Part shown: piece by piece, positions 26,346-34,637 of the stretch | How positions within the stretch are numbered: position 1 is the stretch's first letter | Layout: each line of letters opens with the position of its first letter | Assembly (NCBI RefSeq): GCF_001562255.1 | Contig: NZ_CP014301.1 | Location: 5,053,501 to 5,117,500, forward strand | DNA: 64,000 nucleotides | Direction of reading: 5' to 3' | Origin: Bosea sp. PAMC 26642 | GTDB taxonomy: Bacteria > Pseudomonadota > Alphaproteobacteria > Rhizobiales > Beijerinckiaceae | Translations under genes and position numbers: made by a program | Notes under the pieces: model-generated | Databases searched by the model: none | What the model was told of the DNA's origin: nothing | Seen by the model: the letters and a program-made list of their open reading frames with translations, nothing else

Positions 26346-27674
26346 ATGGCAAGTGCCCGCCGCGCCATCCTCATCGCCAGTGCTGCCATATCGGCGCTGG
26401 CGCTTGCATCCTGCAACAGCCAGTCCGTCCTGCCGGAGGAGGCGGGCTACGGCCCCAATCCGACGCTGCCGGAACCGCAGTCGAGCTGGTTCCCGACGCT
26501 CAAGATCGCCGATGCGGTTGGCTGGAAGGTGGGCGAGAAGCCCACCGCCGCCGATGGCGGGCAGGTTACCGCCTTCGTCACCGGCCTGGCGCATCCGCGC
26601 TGGCTCTACGAGCTGCCCAATGGCGACATCCTCGTGGCCGAAAGCGACGCGCCGCCCAAGCCGGAAGACAAGAAAGGGGGCATCCGCGGCTGGGTTCAGG
26701 GCCTCTTCATGAAGAAGGCCGGCTCGCAGACGCCGAGCGCCAATCGGATCACACTGCTGCGCGACAAGGACGGCGACGGCGTCGCCGAGACCAAGAGCAT
26801 CTTCCTCGAAAACCTGACCTCGCCCTTCGGCATGGCTCTGATCGGCGACCAGCTCTACATCGCCAATGCCGACGCAGTGGTGCGCGTGCCCTATGTCGAG
26901 GGCGAGACCAAGAGCGCCGCGGCACCGATCAAGGTCGCCGAGCTTCCTGCGGGCCGCAACCATCACTGGACCAAGAGCCTGGTCGCCAGCGCCGACGGCT
27001 TGCGCCTCTATGTCGGCGTCGGCTCGAACTCGAATGTCGGCGAAAACGGCATGGCCGAGGAGGAGAAGCGTGCAGGCGTGCTCGAGATCGATCCGAAGAC
27101 GGGCGCCACCCAGGTCTTCGCCACGGGGCTGCGCAATCCCGTCGGCATCGACTGGAACCCCACGACCAAGGAGCTCTGGGTCGCGGTCAACGAGCGCGAC
27201 GAGATCGGCGACGACCTCGTGCCCGACTACATGACCTCGGTGAAGCGCGACGGGTTCTATGGCTGGCCCTACAGCTATTACGGCCAGACGGTGGACAAGC
27301 GGATCGAGCCGCCCCGTCCCGACCTGGTCGCCAAGGCTATCAAGCCCGATTATGCGCTGGGCTCGCATACCGCGTCGCTCGGCATGACTTTCGTCAAGGA
27401 TGAACGCATGGGACGCGCCTATCCGGCCGGCGCATTCATCGGTCAGCACGGTTCGTGGAACCGGGAGCAGCCGGTCGGCTATCGCGTGATTTTTGTGCCC
27501 TTCATCGACGGCAAGCCCGCCGGGATGCCCAAGCCCGTGCTCACCGGTTTCCTCAACGACAAGGGTGAGGCTCGCGGACGTCCGGTCGGGGTTCTGGTCG
27601 ATCAGCGCGCCGGTCTGCTGGTGGCGGACGATGTCGGCAATGCGATCTGGCGCCTTACCGTGCCGACAAGCTAA
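26346..27674 (+). CDS. PQQ-dependent sugar/sorbosone dehydrogenase lipoprotein
   Basis: A 442-residue beta-propeller dehydrogenase with a lipoprotein signal (ALALASC, Cys near residue 21). The family pattern of soluble PQQ aldose/sorbosone dehydrogenases is clear: GLAHPRWLYELPNGDILVAE, RDKDGDGVAE, GRNHHWTKSL, GLRNPVGIDWNP, FYGWPYSYYG and GQHGSWNRE. Such enzymes oxidise sugars or aldehydes in the periplasm with PQQ and calcium. GGAG lies upstream of the ATG at 26346. It is divergent from the caa3 oxidase operon and close to pqqABCDE, which supplies its cofactor. Confidence 0.9.
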   Translation: MASARRAILIASAAISALALASCNSQSVLPEEAGYGPNPTLPEPQSSWFPTLKIADAVGWKVGEKPTAADGGQVTAFVTGLAHPRWLYELPNGDILVAESDAPPKPEDKKGGIRGWVQGLFMKKAGSQTPSANRITLLRDKDGDGVAETKSIFLENLTSPFGMALIGDQLYIANADAVVRVPYVEGETKSAAAPIKVAELPAGRNHHWTKSLVASADGLRLYVGVGSNSNVGENGMAEEEKRAGVLEIDPKTGATQVFATGLRNPVGIDWNPTTKELWVAVNERDEIGDDLVPDYMTSVKRDGFYGWPYSYYGQTVDKRIEPPRPDLVAKAIKPDYALGSHTASLGMTFVKDERMGRAYPAGAFIGQHGSWNREQPVGYRVIFVPFIDGKPAGMPKPVLTGFLNDKGEARGRPVGVLVDQRAGLLVADDVGNAIWRLTVPTS

Positions 27675-27680
27675 TGATGT

Positions 27681-27707
27681 AAGGGAGCGCGCTCGGTGCG
27701 CTCCCTT
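27681..27707 (+). terminator. Terminator hairpin after PQQ dehydrogenase
   Basis: AAGGGAGCGC and GCGCTCCCTT form a perfect 10-bp stem around the 7-base loop GCTCGGT, starting seven bases after the stop codon. The flanking A/T pairs and position fit an intrinsic terminator. Confidence 0.75.
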
Positions 27708-27912
27708 CCGGAACTTCTTGCCCGGCTGTCGGTATAGCTTTTCAAAAAATTGCAAGCGCCTGAAGCACCGCACGCGCAACCGCCCCCGCGACTACAAGAT
27801 CTGCCAGTGGACCGTCGAATGACCGCACGCCTTCTGACGGCGCGGGACCGCTCTCACGTTGTGTTGGTTGATTTTGATGCCGCGCGATGCGGCGATCGTT
27901 CAGGAGGCGAAG

Positions 27913-28101
27913 ATGCCGGCAAAGTCAGCGGCTCAGCAGAAGGCGGCGGGAGCGGCGCTTGCCGCCAAGCGCGGCGAGATCAAGAAGAGCGAGATCAAGG
28001 GCGCGTCGAAGTCGATGGCGAAATCGATGACCGAGGCCCAACTCGACGAACTCGCCTCGACCAAACGCAAGGGCAAGCCCGAGCACGTCTCGAAATCTTA
28101 A
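27913..28101 (+). CDS. Small basic DUF3008-type protein
   Basis: A 62-residue hydrophilic protein beginning MPAKSAAQQKAAGAALAAKR and ending with lysine-rich KRKGKPEHVSKS. This is the pattern of the DUF3008 family, small Lys/Ala-rich proteins common in Alphaproteobacteria and of unknown role. The ATG at 27913 has a perfect AGGAGG six bases upstream. It is convergent with the SemiSWEET gene. Confidence 0.8.
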   Translation: MPAKSAAQQKAAGAALAAKRGEIKKSEIKGASKSMAKSMTEAQLDELASTKRKGKPEHVSKS

Positions 28102-28164
28102 ACCGCACCAAGCCCAATTCCGAGCGTGCCTCCCAGCTCGTTCCAGCGGAACGAAGGCCGCCGC

Positions 28165-28461
28165 CTACTGGCGCGGGTCGATGGCGTCGGCGACGGCATC
28201 CTTCTTCGCTGGGGACAGCAGCGTCATTACCAGGATGAAGCCCGCGAAGACGAGGCAGATGGCGTTGGTCAGGATCAGCGGCCACTGTCCTTGCGCGATG
28301 CCATAGACCGTCCAGAGCACGAACCCCGTCGTCGTCAGCGCATACATTGGCGGCGAGAGGGAGGAAGTGTCGCGTGTGCGCAGGATCTTGAACGCTTGCG
28401 GCACGAAGCTCGACACCGAGCAGGCCGCGGCTAGAAAGCCGATGATCGACACGGCGTCCAT
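28165..28461 (-). CDS. SemiSWEET-type transporter
   Basis: A 98-residue protein with three transmembrane helices and the PQ-loop motif near SVSSFVPQAFKILRTRDTSS, as in bacterial SemiSWEET/MtN3 half-transporters, which dimerise to move sugars along their gradient. It lies five bases after pqqE on the same strand, so it may be transcribed with the pqq operon. The genomic link to a PQQ-dependent sugar dehydrogenase is suggestive, but the substrate is unknown. Confidence 0.85.
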   Translation of the reverse strand: MDAVSIIGFLAAACSVSSFVPQAFKILRTRDTSSLSPPMYALTTTGFVLWTVYGIAQGQWPLILTNAICLVFAGFILVMTLLSPAKKDAVADAIDPRQ

Positions 28462-28466
28462 GGCCG

Positions 28467-29678
28467 TCAGCTACCGATATCGGCGCCGGCACGCCGGCTG
28501 CCGTCGAGTCCCGGCGCGGATGCACGCCCGTCGTCACCGTGCATCGAGACCATGTCCTGAAGCGCTTCGGTTCCCCAAGCCAGTGTCGTCTCGGGCGCAT
28601 CCTTCGGCGGGCGGCCGCGCATGACATAAGAGTCGCTACGTTGTGCCGTGGTCAGGGCCTCGACCCTGTCGTGGAAGGACGATAGCACGCACACGGGATC
28701 GGCATTGCGCGGATCTCCCGTCAGGGCCATGGCCTGGCAGCGGCAGCCGCCGAAATCGATCTCGCGTCGCTCGCAGCTGCGGCATGGCTCGGCCATCCAG
28801 TCGGTGCCGCGGAAGGCCTCGAAGGCCGGCGAGCCCCGCCAGATCTCGGCCAGCGAATGCTCGCGCACGGTCCAGAACGCGAGGCCAGGGATCGACTGGG
28901 CGGCGTGGCAGGGCAGGACCAGGCCCCGAGGCGTGACATTCAGCGACTGCCGGCCCCAGCCATTCATGCACGGCTTGGGAAACCGTGCGAAATGGTCCGG
29001 TGGGACATAGTCGATCGTGATGCGGTCGGCCGTCTCGGCGCGCAGGCGACCGACCTCGTCGCGAGCCGCCAGCGCGTCCGCCATATCGGGCATCAGCGCC
29101 TCGCGGTTGCGCTCCGCCCAGCCGTAATACTGCGCATGGGCGAGCTCGATCCGCCGTGCACCCATCGCGATGGCCTCATCGACCATCGCGCCCATATGGC
29201 CGATATTGCCGCGATGCAGGACGACGTTGATCGTCAGCGGCAGGCCGACCTCGGCCACGATGCCGGCAAAGAGACGCTTGCGCTGATACGATCCACGCAG
29301 GCCGGCTATGCGGTCGGCATTATCGGATTGCGTATCCTGAACCGAGAGTTGGAGATGATCGAGCCCGGCCTGCGCCAGCGCGGCCAGCCGCTCGCGAGGA
29401 AGGCCGATGCCGGAAGTGATCAGGTTGGTGTAGAGCCCGAGACGGGCGGCCGCTGCGACGAGCTCGACGAGATCATGCCGCGCCGCCGGCTCGCCACCGG
29501 AGAGATGCAGCTGCAGGATGCCGAGGCCGGCAGCCTGCTCGAAGACCCTGATCCAGTCCGAAGTCGCCAACTCGTCGGACTTGCGGTCGAGATCGAGCGG
29601 GTTCGAGCAATAGGGACAGGCGAGCGGGCAGCGATGGGTCAGCTCGGCCAGCAGCGCGAAGGGGGCGGGTGCGCTCAT
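28467..29678 (-). CDS. pqqE: PQQ biosynthesis radical SAM protein PqqE
   Basis: A 403-residue radical SAM-SPASM enzyme. The SAM-cluster motif is CPLACPYC near residue 18, with the glycine-rich LHLSGGEPAARHD; the C-terminal SPASM cysteines include PCMNGWG, LPCHAAQ and PCRSCERREIDFGGCRC. PqqE makes the carbon-carbon bond between Glu and Tyr of PqqA, aided by the chaperone PqqD. The C-terminus is about 25 residues longer than usual. Starts in an ATGA overlap with pqqD. Confidence 0.95.
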   Translation of the reverse strand: MSAPAPFALLAELTHRCPLACPYCSNPLDLDRKSDELATSDWIRVFEQAAGLGILQLHLSGGEPAARHDLVELVAAAARLGLYTNLITSGIGLPRERLAALAQAGLDHLQLSVQDTQSDNADRIAGLRGSYQRKRLFAGIVAEVGLPLTINVVLHRGNIGHMGAMVDEAIAMGARRIELAHAQYYGWAERNREALMPDMADALAARDEVGRLRAETADRITIDYVPPDHFARFPKPCMNGWGRQSLNVTPRGLVLPCHAAQSIPGLAFWTVREHSLAEIWRGSPAFEAFRGTDWMAEPCRSCERREIDFGGCRCQAMALTGDPRNADPVCVLSSFHDRVEALTTAQRSDSYVMRGRPPKDAPETTLAWGTEALQDMVSMHGDDGRASAPGLDGSRRAGADIGS

Positions 29679-29947
29679 GCCTCCACCATCCGCCGTGCGA
29701 CGAGATCATCGAGGAGCGCCCTCGCATCGCGTTCGATGCGGTCGCGGTCGATCGCATAATTCGTGGCGAGCTGGTCGACGATCTGGTCGAGGCTGCGCTG
29801 GCCGTCGCACAGATCGAGGATGGCGACCGAGGATGCGTTGACGCGAAGCACATGCTCGGGCGCGAGCAGGTTGAAGCCGCCGCGGACGCGATCTGCCTGG
29901 AGGCGGACGCCACGGGCCAGCCGCGGCTGTGACGTCGCCCCGATCAT
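29675..29947 (-). CDS. pqqD: PQQ biosynthesis peptide chaperone PqqD
   Basis: A 90-residue winged-helix (RRE-type) peptide-binding protein. The pattern PRLARGVRLQ, then VRGGFNLLAPEHVLRVN, then ILDLCDGQRSLDQIVDQLA is typical of PqqD. It holds PqqA for PqqE. The open frame continues upstream inside pqqC; the ATG at 29947 overlaps the pqqC stop by ATGA and gives the expected length. Confidence 0.92.
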   Translation of the reverse strand: MIGATSQPRLARGVRLQADRVRGGFNLLAPEHVLRVNASSVAILDLCDGQRSLDQIVDQLATNYAIDRDRIERDARALLDDLVARRMVEA

Positions 29948-30675
29948 CGTGCGGCCGGCTCGAAGGCGCCGGGCGGAACGTGTCCGGCCTCGCCATAGGC
30001 ATGATCGAGCGCATCCAGCATCGCCCAGAGCACGTCGCATTTGAACTCGAGCGCAGCAATGACGGCGCCCTGGTCGGCCGGAGTTCGGGAATTGGCCATA
30101 ACATAGGCCAGCGCGCTCTCGACGTCGCGCGAGGCCTGCTCGGGCCGCGCCGTGAAGTAGCTTAGGCTCTCGCTGCTGACGAAGTCGTAATGCGCCAGCA
30201 TGCCGCTGACGCGCGTCTTGATCACCTGCGGCGAGAACAGCTCTGTGAGCGAGGACGCCACCGCCTCCAGCAGCGGACGTTCCCTAACGAAGTTGACATA
30301 GGCGTCCACGGCAAAGCGCGTCGCAGGCAGCACGCCCTTGAAGGCGATGACGTCCCGTCTTTCGAAACCGAGACTTTCGCAGAGGCGCAGCCAGCGCTCG
30401 ATGCCGCCCTCGCCATCCGCGCCGCCATCATGGTCAATCAGCCGCTGGCGCCAGGCGCGCCGCAGCGCGGGATCCTCCAGCCGCGCGATCAGGGTCGCGT
30501 CCTTGCGCGGGATCGCCGCCTGATAGGCATAGCGGTTGAGCGCCCAGGCCTGGACCTCACCCCTGCTACACAGGCCCGAATGCAACCGCTGATGAAACGG
30601 GTGCCGGTCGTGGTAGCGCCGGGCGCCGACCTCGCGCAGCGCCTCCAGGAATGCTTCCGGCGAAAGCAGGCTCAC
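29944..30675 (-). CDS. pqqC: Pyrroloquinoline-quinone synthase PqqC
   Basis: A 243-residue all-helical oxidase that performs ring closure and eight-electron oxidation, the last step of PQQ synthesis. Family stretches include RYHDRHPFHQRLHSG, VQAWALNRYAYQAAIPRKDA and FVSSESLSYFTARPEQA. The start is GTG at 30675, overlapping the pqqB stop (GTGA), which shows tight coupling. Confidence 0.94.
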   Translation of the reverse strand: MSLLSPEAFLEALREVGARRYHDRHPFHQRLHSGLCSRGEVQAWALNRYAYQAAIPRKDATLIARLEDPALRRAWRQRLIDHDGGADGEGGIERWLRLCESLGFERRDVIAFKGVLPATRFAVDAYVNFVRERPLLEAVASSLTELFSPQVIKTRVSGMLAHYDFVSSESLSYFTARPEQASRDVESALAYVMANSRTPADQGAVIAALEFKCDVLWAMLDALDHAYGEAGHVPPGAFEPAAR

Positions 30676-31553
30676 AATGCGATCTCCATGCCGTCGAAGG
30701 CGATCTCGACCCCGGCGTTTTCGACGCAGCTTCGCTCAGGCGAACCTGCGATCAACACGGGGTTGGTGTTGTTGATATGGGTATATATCTTGCGCCTCGC
30801 CGGCAGGCTCGCCAGCCAGTCGAGCGAGCCGCCGGGGCCTGTCATCGGCATATGGCCCATCCGTCGCCCCGTCTTCTCGCCCAGATCGGCCCGGCGCATC
30901 TCGTCGTCGTCGAACAGGGTGCCGTCGAATAGGATGATGTCGGCATGTTCGGCGCGACGTCGAACCTCGTCACTCAGGGCGGCGCAGCCGGGAATGTAGA
31001 CGAACGACCCGTTCGGTCCCGACACGGCCACGCCACCGGTTTCGCCGGCATCGCTCTCAGTGATGGGGTCGGTGCCCTCAAGATATAGCGGCACCTTGCC
31101 CGGCACGTGGAATAGCGTCAGCTCGCATGATGCCACGGAGATGGGCAGATCAGCCTCTGCCGTCATCCAACCGGCGCTCAAGGGTTGGAACATCGGATTA
31201 TCTGCGACCGCGGCACGTACGGGAGCGAGCGCCACGATCTCGAATGCGTGCCGCTCTCGCAATGAGAGCAGGCCACCCACGTGATCGATCTCGGCACTCG
31301 TCAGGACGACCGTCTCGATCGGCGAATGGCGCGAAGCCCGTGGCCAGAGTGACGGCGTCGCACGCAGCTGTTGTCCGATATCTGGCGACGCATTCACCAC
31401 CACGCAGGCCTGATGATCGATCAAGGCCAAGGACGATTGTGTGCGCCAGGGCGCGCGCGGATCGCGCTGCCAGGCGAGTGCACAATTGGCGCATCGGCAG
31501 TTCCATTGAGGAAAGCCGCCGCCCGCGGCGGAGCCGAGAACGACGGCCTTCAT
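30672..31553 (-). CDS. pqqB: PQQ biosynthesis hydroxylase PqqB
   Basis: A 293-residue metallo-beta-lactamase-fold protein. It has the PqqB start VVLGSAAGGGFPQWNCRCANC, the SAEIDHVGGLLSLRE metal motif (a variant of HxHxDH) and GHMPMTGPGGS. PqqB hydroxylates the tyrosine part of the cross-linked peptide. Starts six bases after the pqqA stop. Confidence 0.94.
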   Translation of the reverse strand: MKAVVLGSAAGGGFPQWNCRCANCALAWQRDPRAPWRTQSSLALIDHQACVVVNASPDIGQQLRATPSLWPRASRHSPIETVVLTSAEIDHVGGLLSLRERHAFEIVALAPVRAAVADNPMFQPLSAGWMTAEADLPISVASCELTLFHVPGKVPLYLEGTDPITESDAGETGGVAVSGPNGSFVYIPGCAALSDEVRRRAEHADIILFDGTLFDDDEMRRADLGEKTGRRMGHMPMTGPGGSLDWLASLPARRKIYTHINNTNPVLIAGSPERSCVENAGVEIAFDGMEIAL

Positions 31554-31559
31554 CGATGA

Positions 31560-31691
31560 TCAGTTGTCAGCGTCGGTCACGGACGCGACAACCGGCACAG
31601 CGTGAAGATCGTCGTCTTCGCTGGACGGCGCATAGGCGGTCACTTCCATGCCGCAGGCAATGTCTTCGATCGTGGGGGTTTCCCAGGTCAT
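31560..31691 (-). CDS. pqqA: PQQ precursor peptide PqqA (long form)
   Basis: A 43-residue ORF too short for routine tracking, read from the ATG at 31691 with AAAGGAGA upstream. It starts MTWETPTIEDIACGMEVTAY and contains the conserved E-V-T-A-Y core in which Glu16 and Tyr20 would be fused to make PQQ. PqqA is usually 22-29 residues. This one has an acidic C-terminal tail (SSEDDDLHAVPVVASVTDAD) of roughly 20 extra residues. Directly upstream of pqqB in pqqABCDE order. Confidence 0.92.
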   Translation of the reverse strand: MTWETPTIEDIACGMEVTAYAPSSEDDDLHAVPVVASVTDADN

Positions 31692-31892
31692 GCGTGTCTC
31701 CTTTGCGGTCTGTCGGATGGGAACGCCTCAGCCGGGGGAATGATCCCGACCGGTCGATCACGCAATCGGCAGCCCGGACCACCTCGGGTTCTCGGCACGA
31801 GGCCTGGCAAATCGCTTCGGCGGGTGCCGCTCAGCCACTCGGCTACATGGCGACGACCGCCGCCTCAGGGCAGGTACCCAAGTTTCGCATGG

Positions 31893-31917
31893 GGAACAGT
31901 TCGGCAGTGGCCGTGTT
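31893..31917 (+). promoter_or_regulatory. EcfG-type promoter upstream of the catalase-family gene
   Basis: GGAAC (31893-31897), 16-base spacer, TGTT (31914-31917). The alphaproteobacterial EcfG consensus is GGAAC-N16/17-CGTT, so one base of the -10 differs. It lies 43 bases upstream of the TTG start. Confidence 0.6.
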
Positions 31918-31959
31918 GCCGAAGCACGCGCCCTCACGAGAGACGTCTGGAGATCCGCC

Positions 31960-33068
31960 TTGACGCATCCCACTCCGCCGACCGATCCCCTGCGATATCA
32001 CCCTGACGTGGAGCAGCTTGAGGCCGACGAGGCGGCGACGGCGGATGGGTTGGTCGCGACAATGCGCTCGATCAGCGAGACCACCTATGAGGATAGCGGA
32101 CATCCGCTTCGCAGCGTCCATGCCAAGAGCCACGCGTTGCTGAAGGGCCAGATCGAGATCCTGGCAGACCTGCCGCCCGTGCTAGCACAGGGGCTGTTTG
32201 CGACCCCGGCGACCTATCCCGTCGCGATCCGCGTCTCGACGATCCCCGGCGATGTCCTCGACGACAACGTCTCGGTGCCGCGCGGGCTCGCGCTGAAGAT
32301 TTTGGGCGTGCCCGGCGAGCGCCTGGAGGGGTCGAAGACGACACCACGCAGGACTTCGTCATGGTCAATGGCCCCGTCTTCGCTGCCCCGACAGGCAAGG
32401 CCTTTCTGGAGAAACTCAAGCTGCTCGCCGCGACGACAGATGTAGCCGCGGGCGCCAAGAAGGGGCTCTCGACTGTGCTGCAGGCCGCCGAAAGCCTCGT
32501 CGAAGCCTTCGGCGGCAAGAGCGCCACCCTGACGCAGTTGGGCGGCCATCCCGAGACCAATCCGCTTGGCGAAACCTATTTCACCCAGGTGCCGCTGCTC
32601 TACGGCGCGTATATTGCGAAATTCGCGCTCTTCCCGTTATCGACCGAGCTGACCGCGCTGACGAATGCCAAGGTTGACCTGTCAGGAAAACCCGACGGTC
32701 TGCGACGGGCCGCAATCGATTTCTTCCACTTCCATGGCGCCGTCTGGGAACTACGCGCGCAGCTCTGCACCGATCTGGAGACGATGCCGGTCGAGGATTC
32801 GACGGTCCAATGGCCGGAAAACAAAAGCCCCTTCGTCACCGTGGCGCGCGTCTTCGTCGAGCCCCAGGAGGCCTGGAGCGAGGCGAGGTCGAAAGCCTTC
32901 GACGACGGCCTGTCATTTGCTCCCTGGCACGGGCTTGCCGCGCACCGGCCGCTCGGTTCGATCATGCGGCTGCGCAAGCCGGCCTACAGGATGTCGGCCC
33001 GCTTCCGCTTCGAGCGCAATGGCTGTCCGATGATGGAGCCGAAGGCGCATCGGGACATCAGCGGCTAG
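31960..33068 (+). pseudogene. Catalase-family protein, single-base frameshift
   Basis: The region reads as one protein of about 369 residues in two frames. The 5' part (TTG at 31960, GGAG upstream) ends with IRVSTIPGDVLDD, VPRGLALKILGVPGERL and EGS. The 3' part continues with EDDTTQDFVMVNGPVFAAP, in a frame that opens at 32334. A missing G in TC(G)GAAGAC at about 32334 would join them. The ordering resembles catalase-fold proteins annotated as catalase family (heme-binding not certain). The rest of both parts looks well preserved, so this is a recent mutation or a sequence error. An EcfG-like promoter precedes it. Confidence 0.8.
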
Positions 33069-33515
33069 GGCCATCGCCGAAGAGGGCATGGTGGACGAGA
33101 TCGGGACATGATCCATCACGTTTCTATCGGAACCAATCACCTTGCCCGCTCTCCAAGCTTTTATGATGGGCTTATGCCGACGATCGGACTGGTGCTCAAG
33201 GCGAGCGGCGCGAGCGGCTTGGGATATGGCAGCGGCACCAGAGCTTCAGCTCCGAAGTCCCGGTGAACGGCGAAGCTGCGACCATCGGCAATGGTGTCCA
33301 CATCCATTTGCCGCCGAGACCGGCGCAATGGTCGACAGGTTCTACGCAACGGCTCTTGAACTGGGCCGGCCCAGCGACGGCGCGCCGGGGCTGAGGCCGC
33401 GCGGTGACGCCAACTGTTACGGGCGTTCGTGTAGGATCCGGATGGAAAACAAGCTGAAGGCCGTGACCTTTTCGGCCAAATGAGTGCTGTGGGACACGGC
33501 ATCCGCGCGGCTCTA
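33069..33515. other. Gene-free stretch
   Basis: About 450 bases after the broken catalase-family gene. Open frames here have no recognisable motifs or ribosome sites. A short hairpin GGCCG...CGGCC occurs near 33460. Nothing else is seen until the EcfG-type promoter at 33516. Confidence 0.4.
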
Positions 33516-33540
33516 GGAACCTGGGCACGGATAAGCCGTT
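33516..33540 (+). promoter_or_regulatory. EcfG-type promoter of the ROK-HAD operon
   Basis: GGAAC (33516-33520), 16-base spacer, CGTT (33537-33540): a perfect match to the EcfG consensus, ending about 40 bases before the first ATG of the ROK gene. Confidence 0.75.
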
Positions 33541-33582
33541 GCAGATTGGCGGTCGAGCACCAGCCGCCGGATGGGCTTGGGA

Positions 33583-34632
33583 ATGGCGAAGGGCGACAGA
33601 ATGCATGGACATGGCACGAGTGTGCTGCCGGCCGCGACCGTCGAGAATTATAATTTCGACGTCAAGCACCAGGGCGAGATCCTCAACAACCGGGTTCGCA
33701 AAGGCGCATTCCTCGACAAGCTCGAGGGATTTCGCCAGGACCTCCGCAGGTTCGGTGCCGATCCGATGGGTGACCTGCCCACCGCCGATCTCAGCAAGAA
33801 GCAGCTCGGCAGCTTCCTGAATGGCGAAGAGCCCATGGCCGCCGCCATCGTGCAGACGGCGGTCGACGAATTCTCGAACGACATCGCCGACGTCCTGCAA
33901 CGATTCCTCAAAGATAAGAACTGGAGCGGCGTCGAACGCATCGTCGTCGGCGGGGGCTTCAAGGAGGGCATCATCGGCGAACGCACCATCGCCGCCGCTT
34001 CCTTGCGCCTCAAATCCCGGGGCATTGGCGTTGACCTCGCCGCGGTCAGGCAACACCCTGATGAGGCCGGCCTGATCGGCACCCTGCATCTGATGCCATC
34101 CTGGATGTTCAAAGGTCACGACGCGATCCTCGCGGCGGATATCGGTGGCAGCAACATCCGCGCAGGGGTGGTCCTGCCTCAGTTGAAGGATGCCAAGGAC
34201 CTGTCCAAGGCGAGTGTCTGGAAATCCGACCTCTGGCGCCATGCGGACGAAAATGTGCGGCGGACGAAATCGGTCGACTGGCTTGTCGATGCCCTCAAGG
34301 ACTTCATATCGCGTGCAGAGAAAGATGGGCTCAGCCTCGCGCCCTTTATCGGCATCGGCTGCCCGGGCGTCATCGAGGCAGACGGCACAATCTCGCGTGG
34401 CGGCATGAACCTCCCAGGCGGGAACTGGGACGACAAGCGCTTTAACCTACCCAAGGTGCTGGCGGCCGCCATCCCGAAGATCGCAGACCACGATACCATC
34501 GTCGTCATGCACAACGATGCGGTCGTGCAGGGCATGTCGCAACGGCCCTTCATGTCCGACGTCAAGCGCTGGGCGGCGATCACGATCGGGACCGGCCTCG
34601 GCAACGCATCTTTCACGAACACGGCGGAGTAG
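33583..34632 (+). CDS. ROK-family protein
   Basis: A protein of about 350 residues whose C-terminal half is a ROK sugar kinase/regulator fold: ILAADIGGSNIRAGVV (phosphate-1 motif), IGIGCPGVIEADGTISRGG, HNDAVVQGMSQ and ITIGTGLGNASF (adenosine motif). The N-terminal 150 residues are not typical of ROK kinases and include IVVGGGFKEGIIGERTI, so this may be a specialised subgroup. No helix-turn-helix is seen. Starts at 33571, 33583 and 33601 are all possible; the ribosome site is weak. Five bases before a HAD phosphatase gene in the same operon, suggesting a sugar or sugar-phosphate pathway under stress control. Confidence 0.8.
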   Translation: MAKGDRMHGHGTSVLPAATVENYNFDVKHQGEILNNRVRKGAFLDKLEGFRQDLRRFGADPMGDLPTADLSKKQLGSFLNGEEPMAAAIVQTAVDEFSNDIADVLQRFLKDKNWSGVERIVVGGGFKEGIIGERTIAAASLRLKSRGIGVDLAAVRQHPDEAGLIGTLHLMPSWMFKGHDAILAADIGGSNIRAGVVLPQLKDAKDLSKASVWKSDLWRHADENVRRTKSVDWLVDALKDFISRAEKDGLSLAPFIGIGCPGVIEADGTISRGGMNLPGGNWDDKRFNLPKVLAAAIPKIADHDTIVVMHNDAVVQGMSQRPFMSDVKRWAAITIGTGLGNASFTNTAE

Positions 34633-34637
34633 CACCG

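Noticed and set aside
26193..27779. Upstream extension of the CtaG frame
   Set aside because: It runs antisense to the PQQ dehydrogenase and has no membrane segments; a TTG start with a ribosome site at 26192 explains the gene.
27750..27822. Peptide RPRDYKICQWTVE-stop in the spacer after the PQQ dehydrogenase
   Set aside because: It looks protein-like at its end but has no start, no ribosome site and no second piece of evidence.
33142..33483. Open frames in the gap after the catalase-family gene
   Set aside because: No start signals or family motifs in any frame; treated as gene-free.
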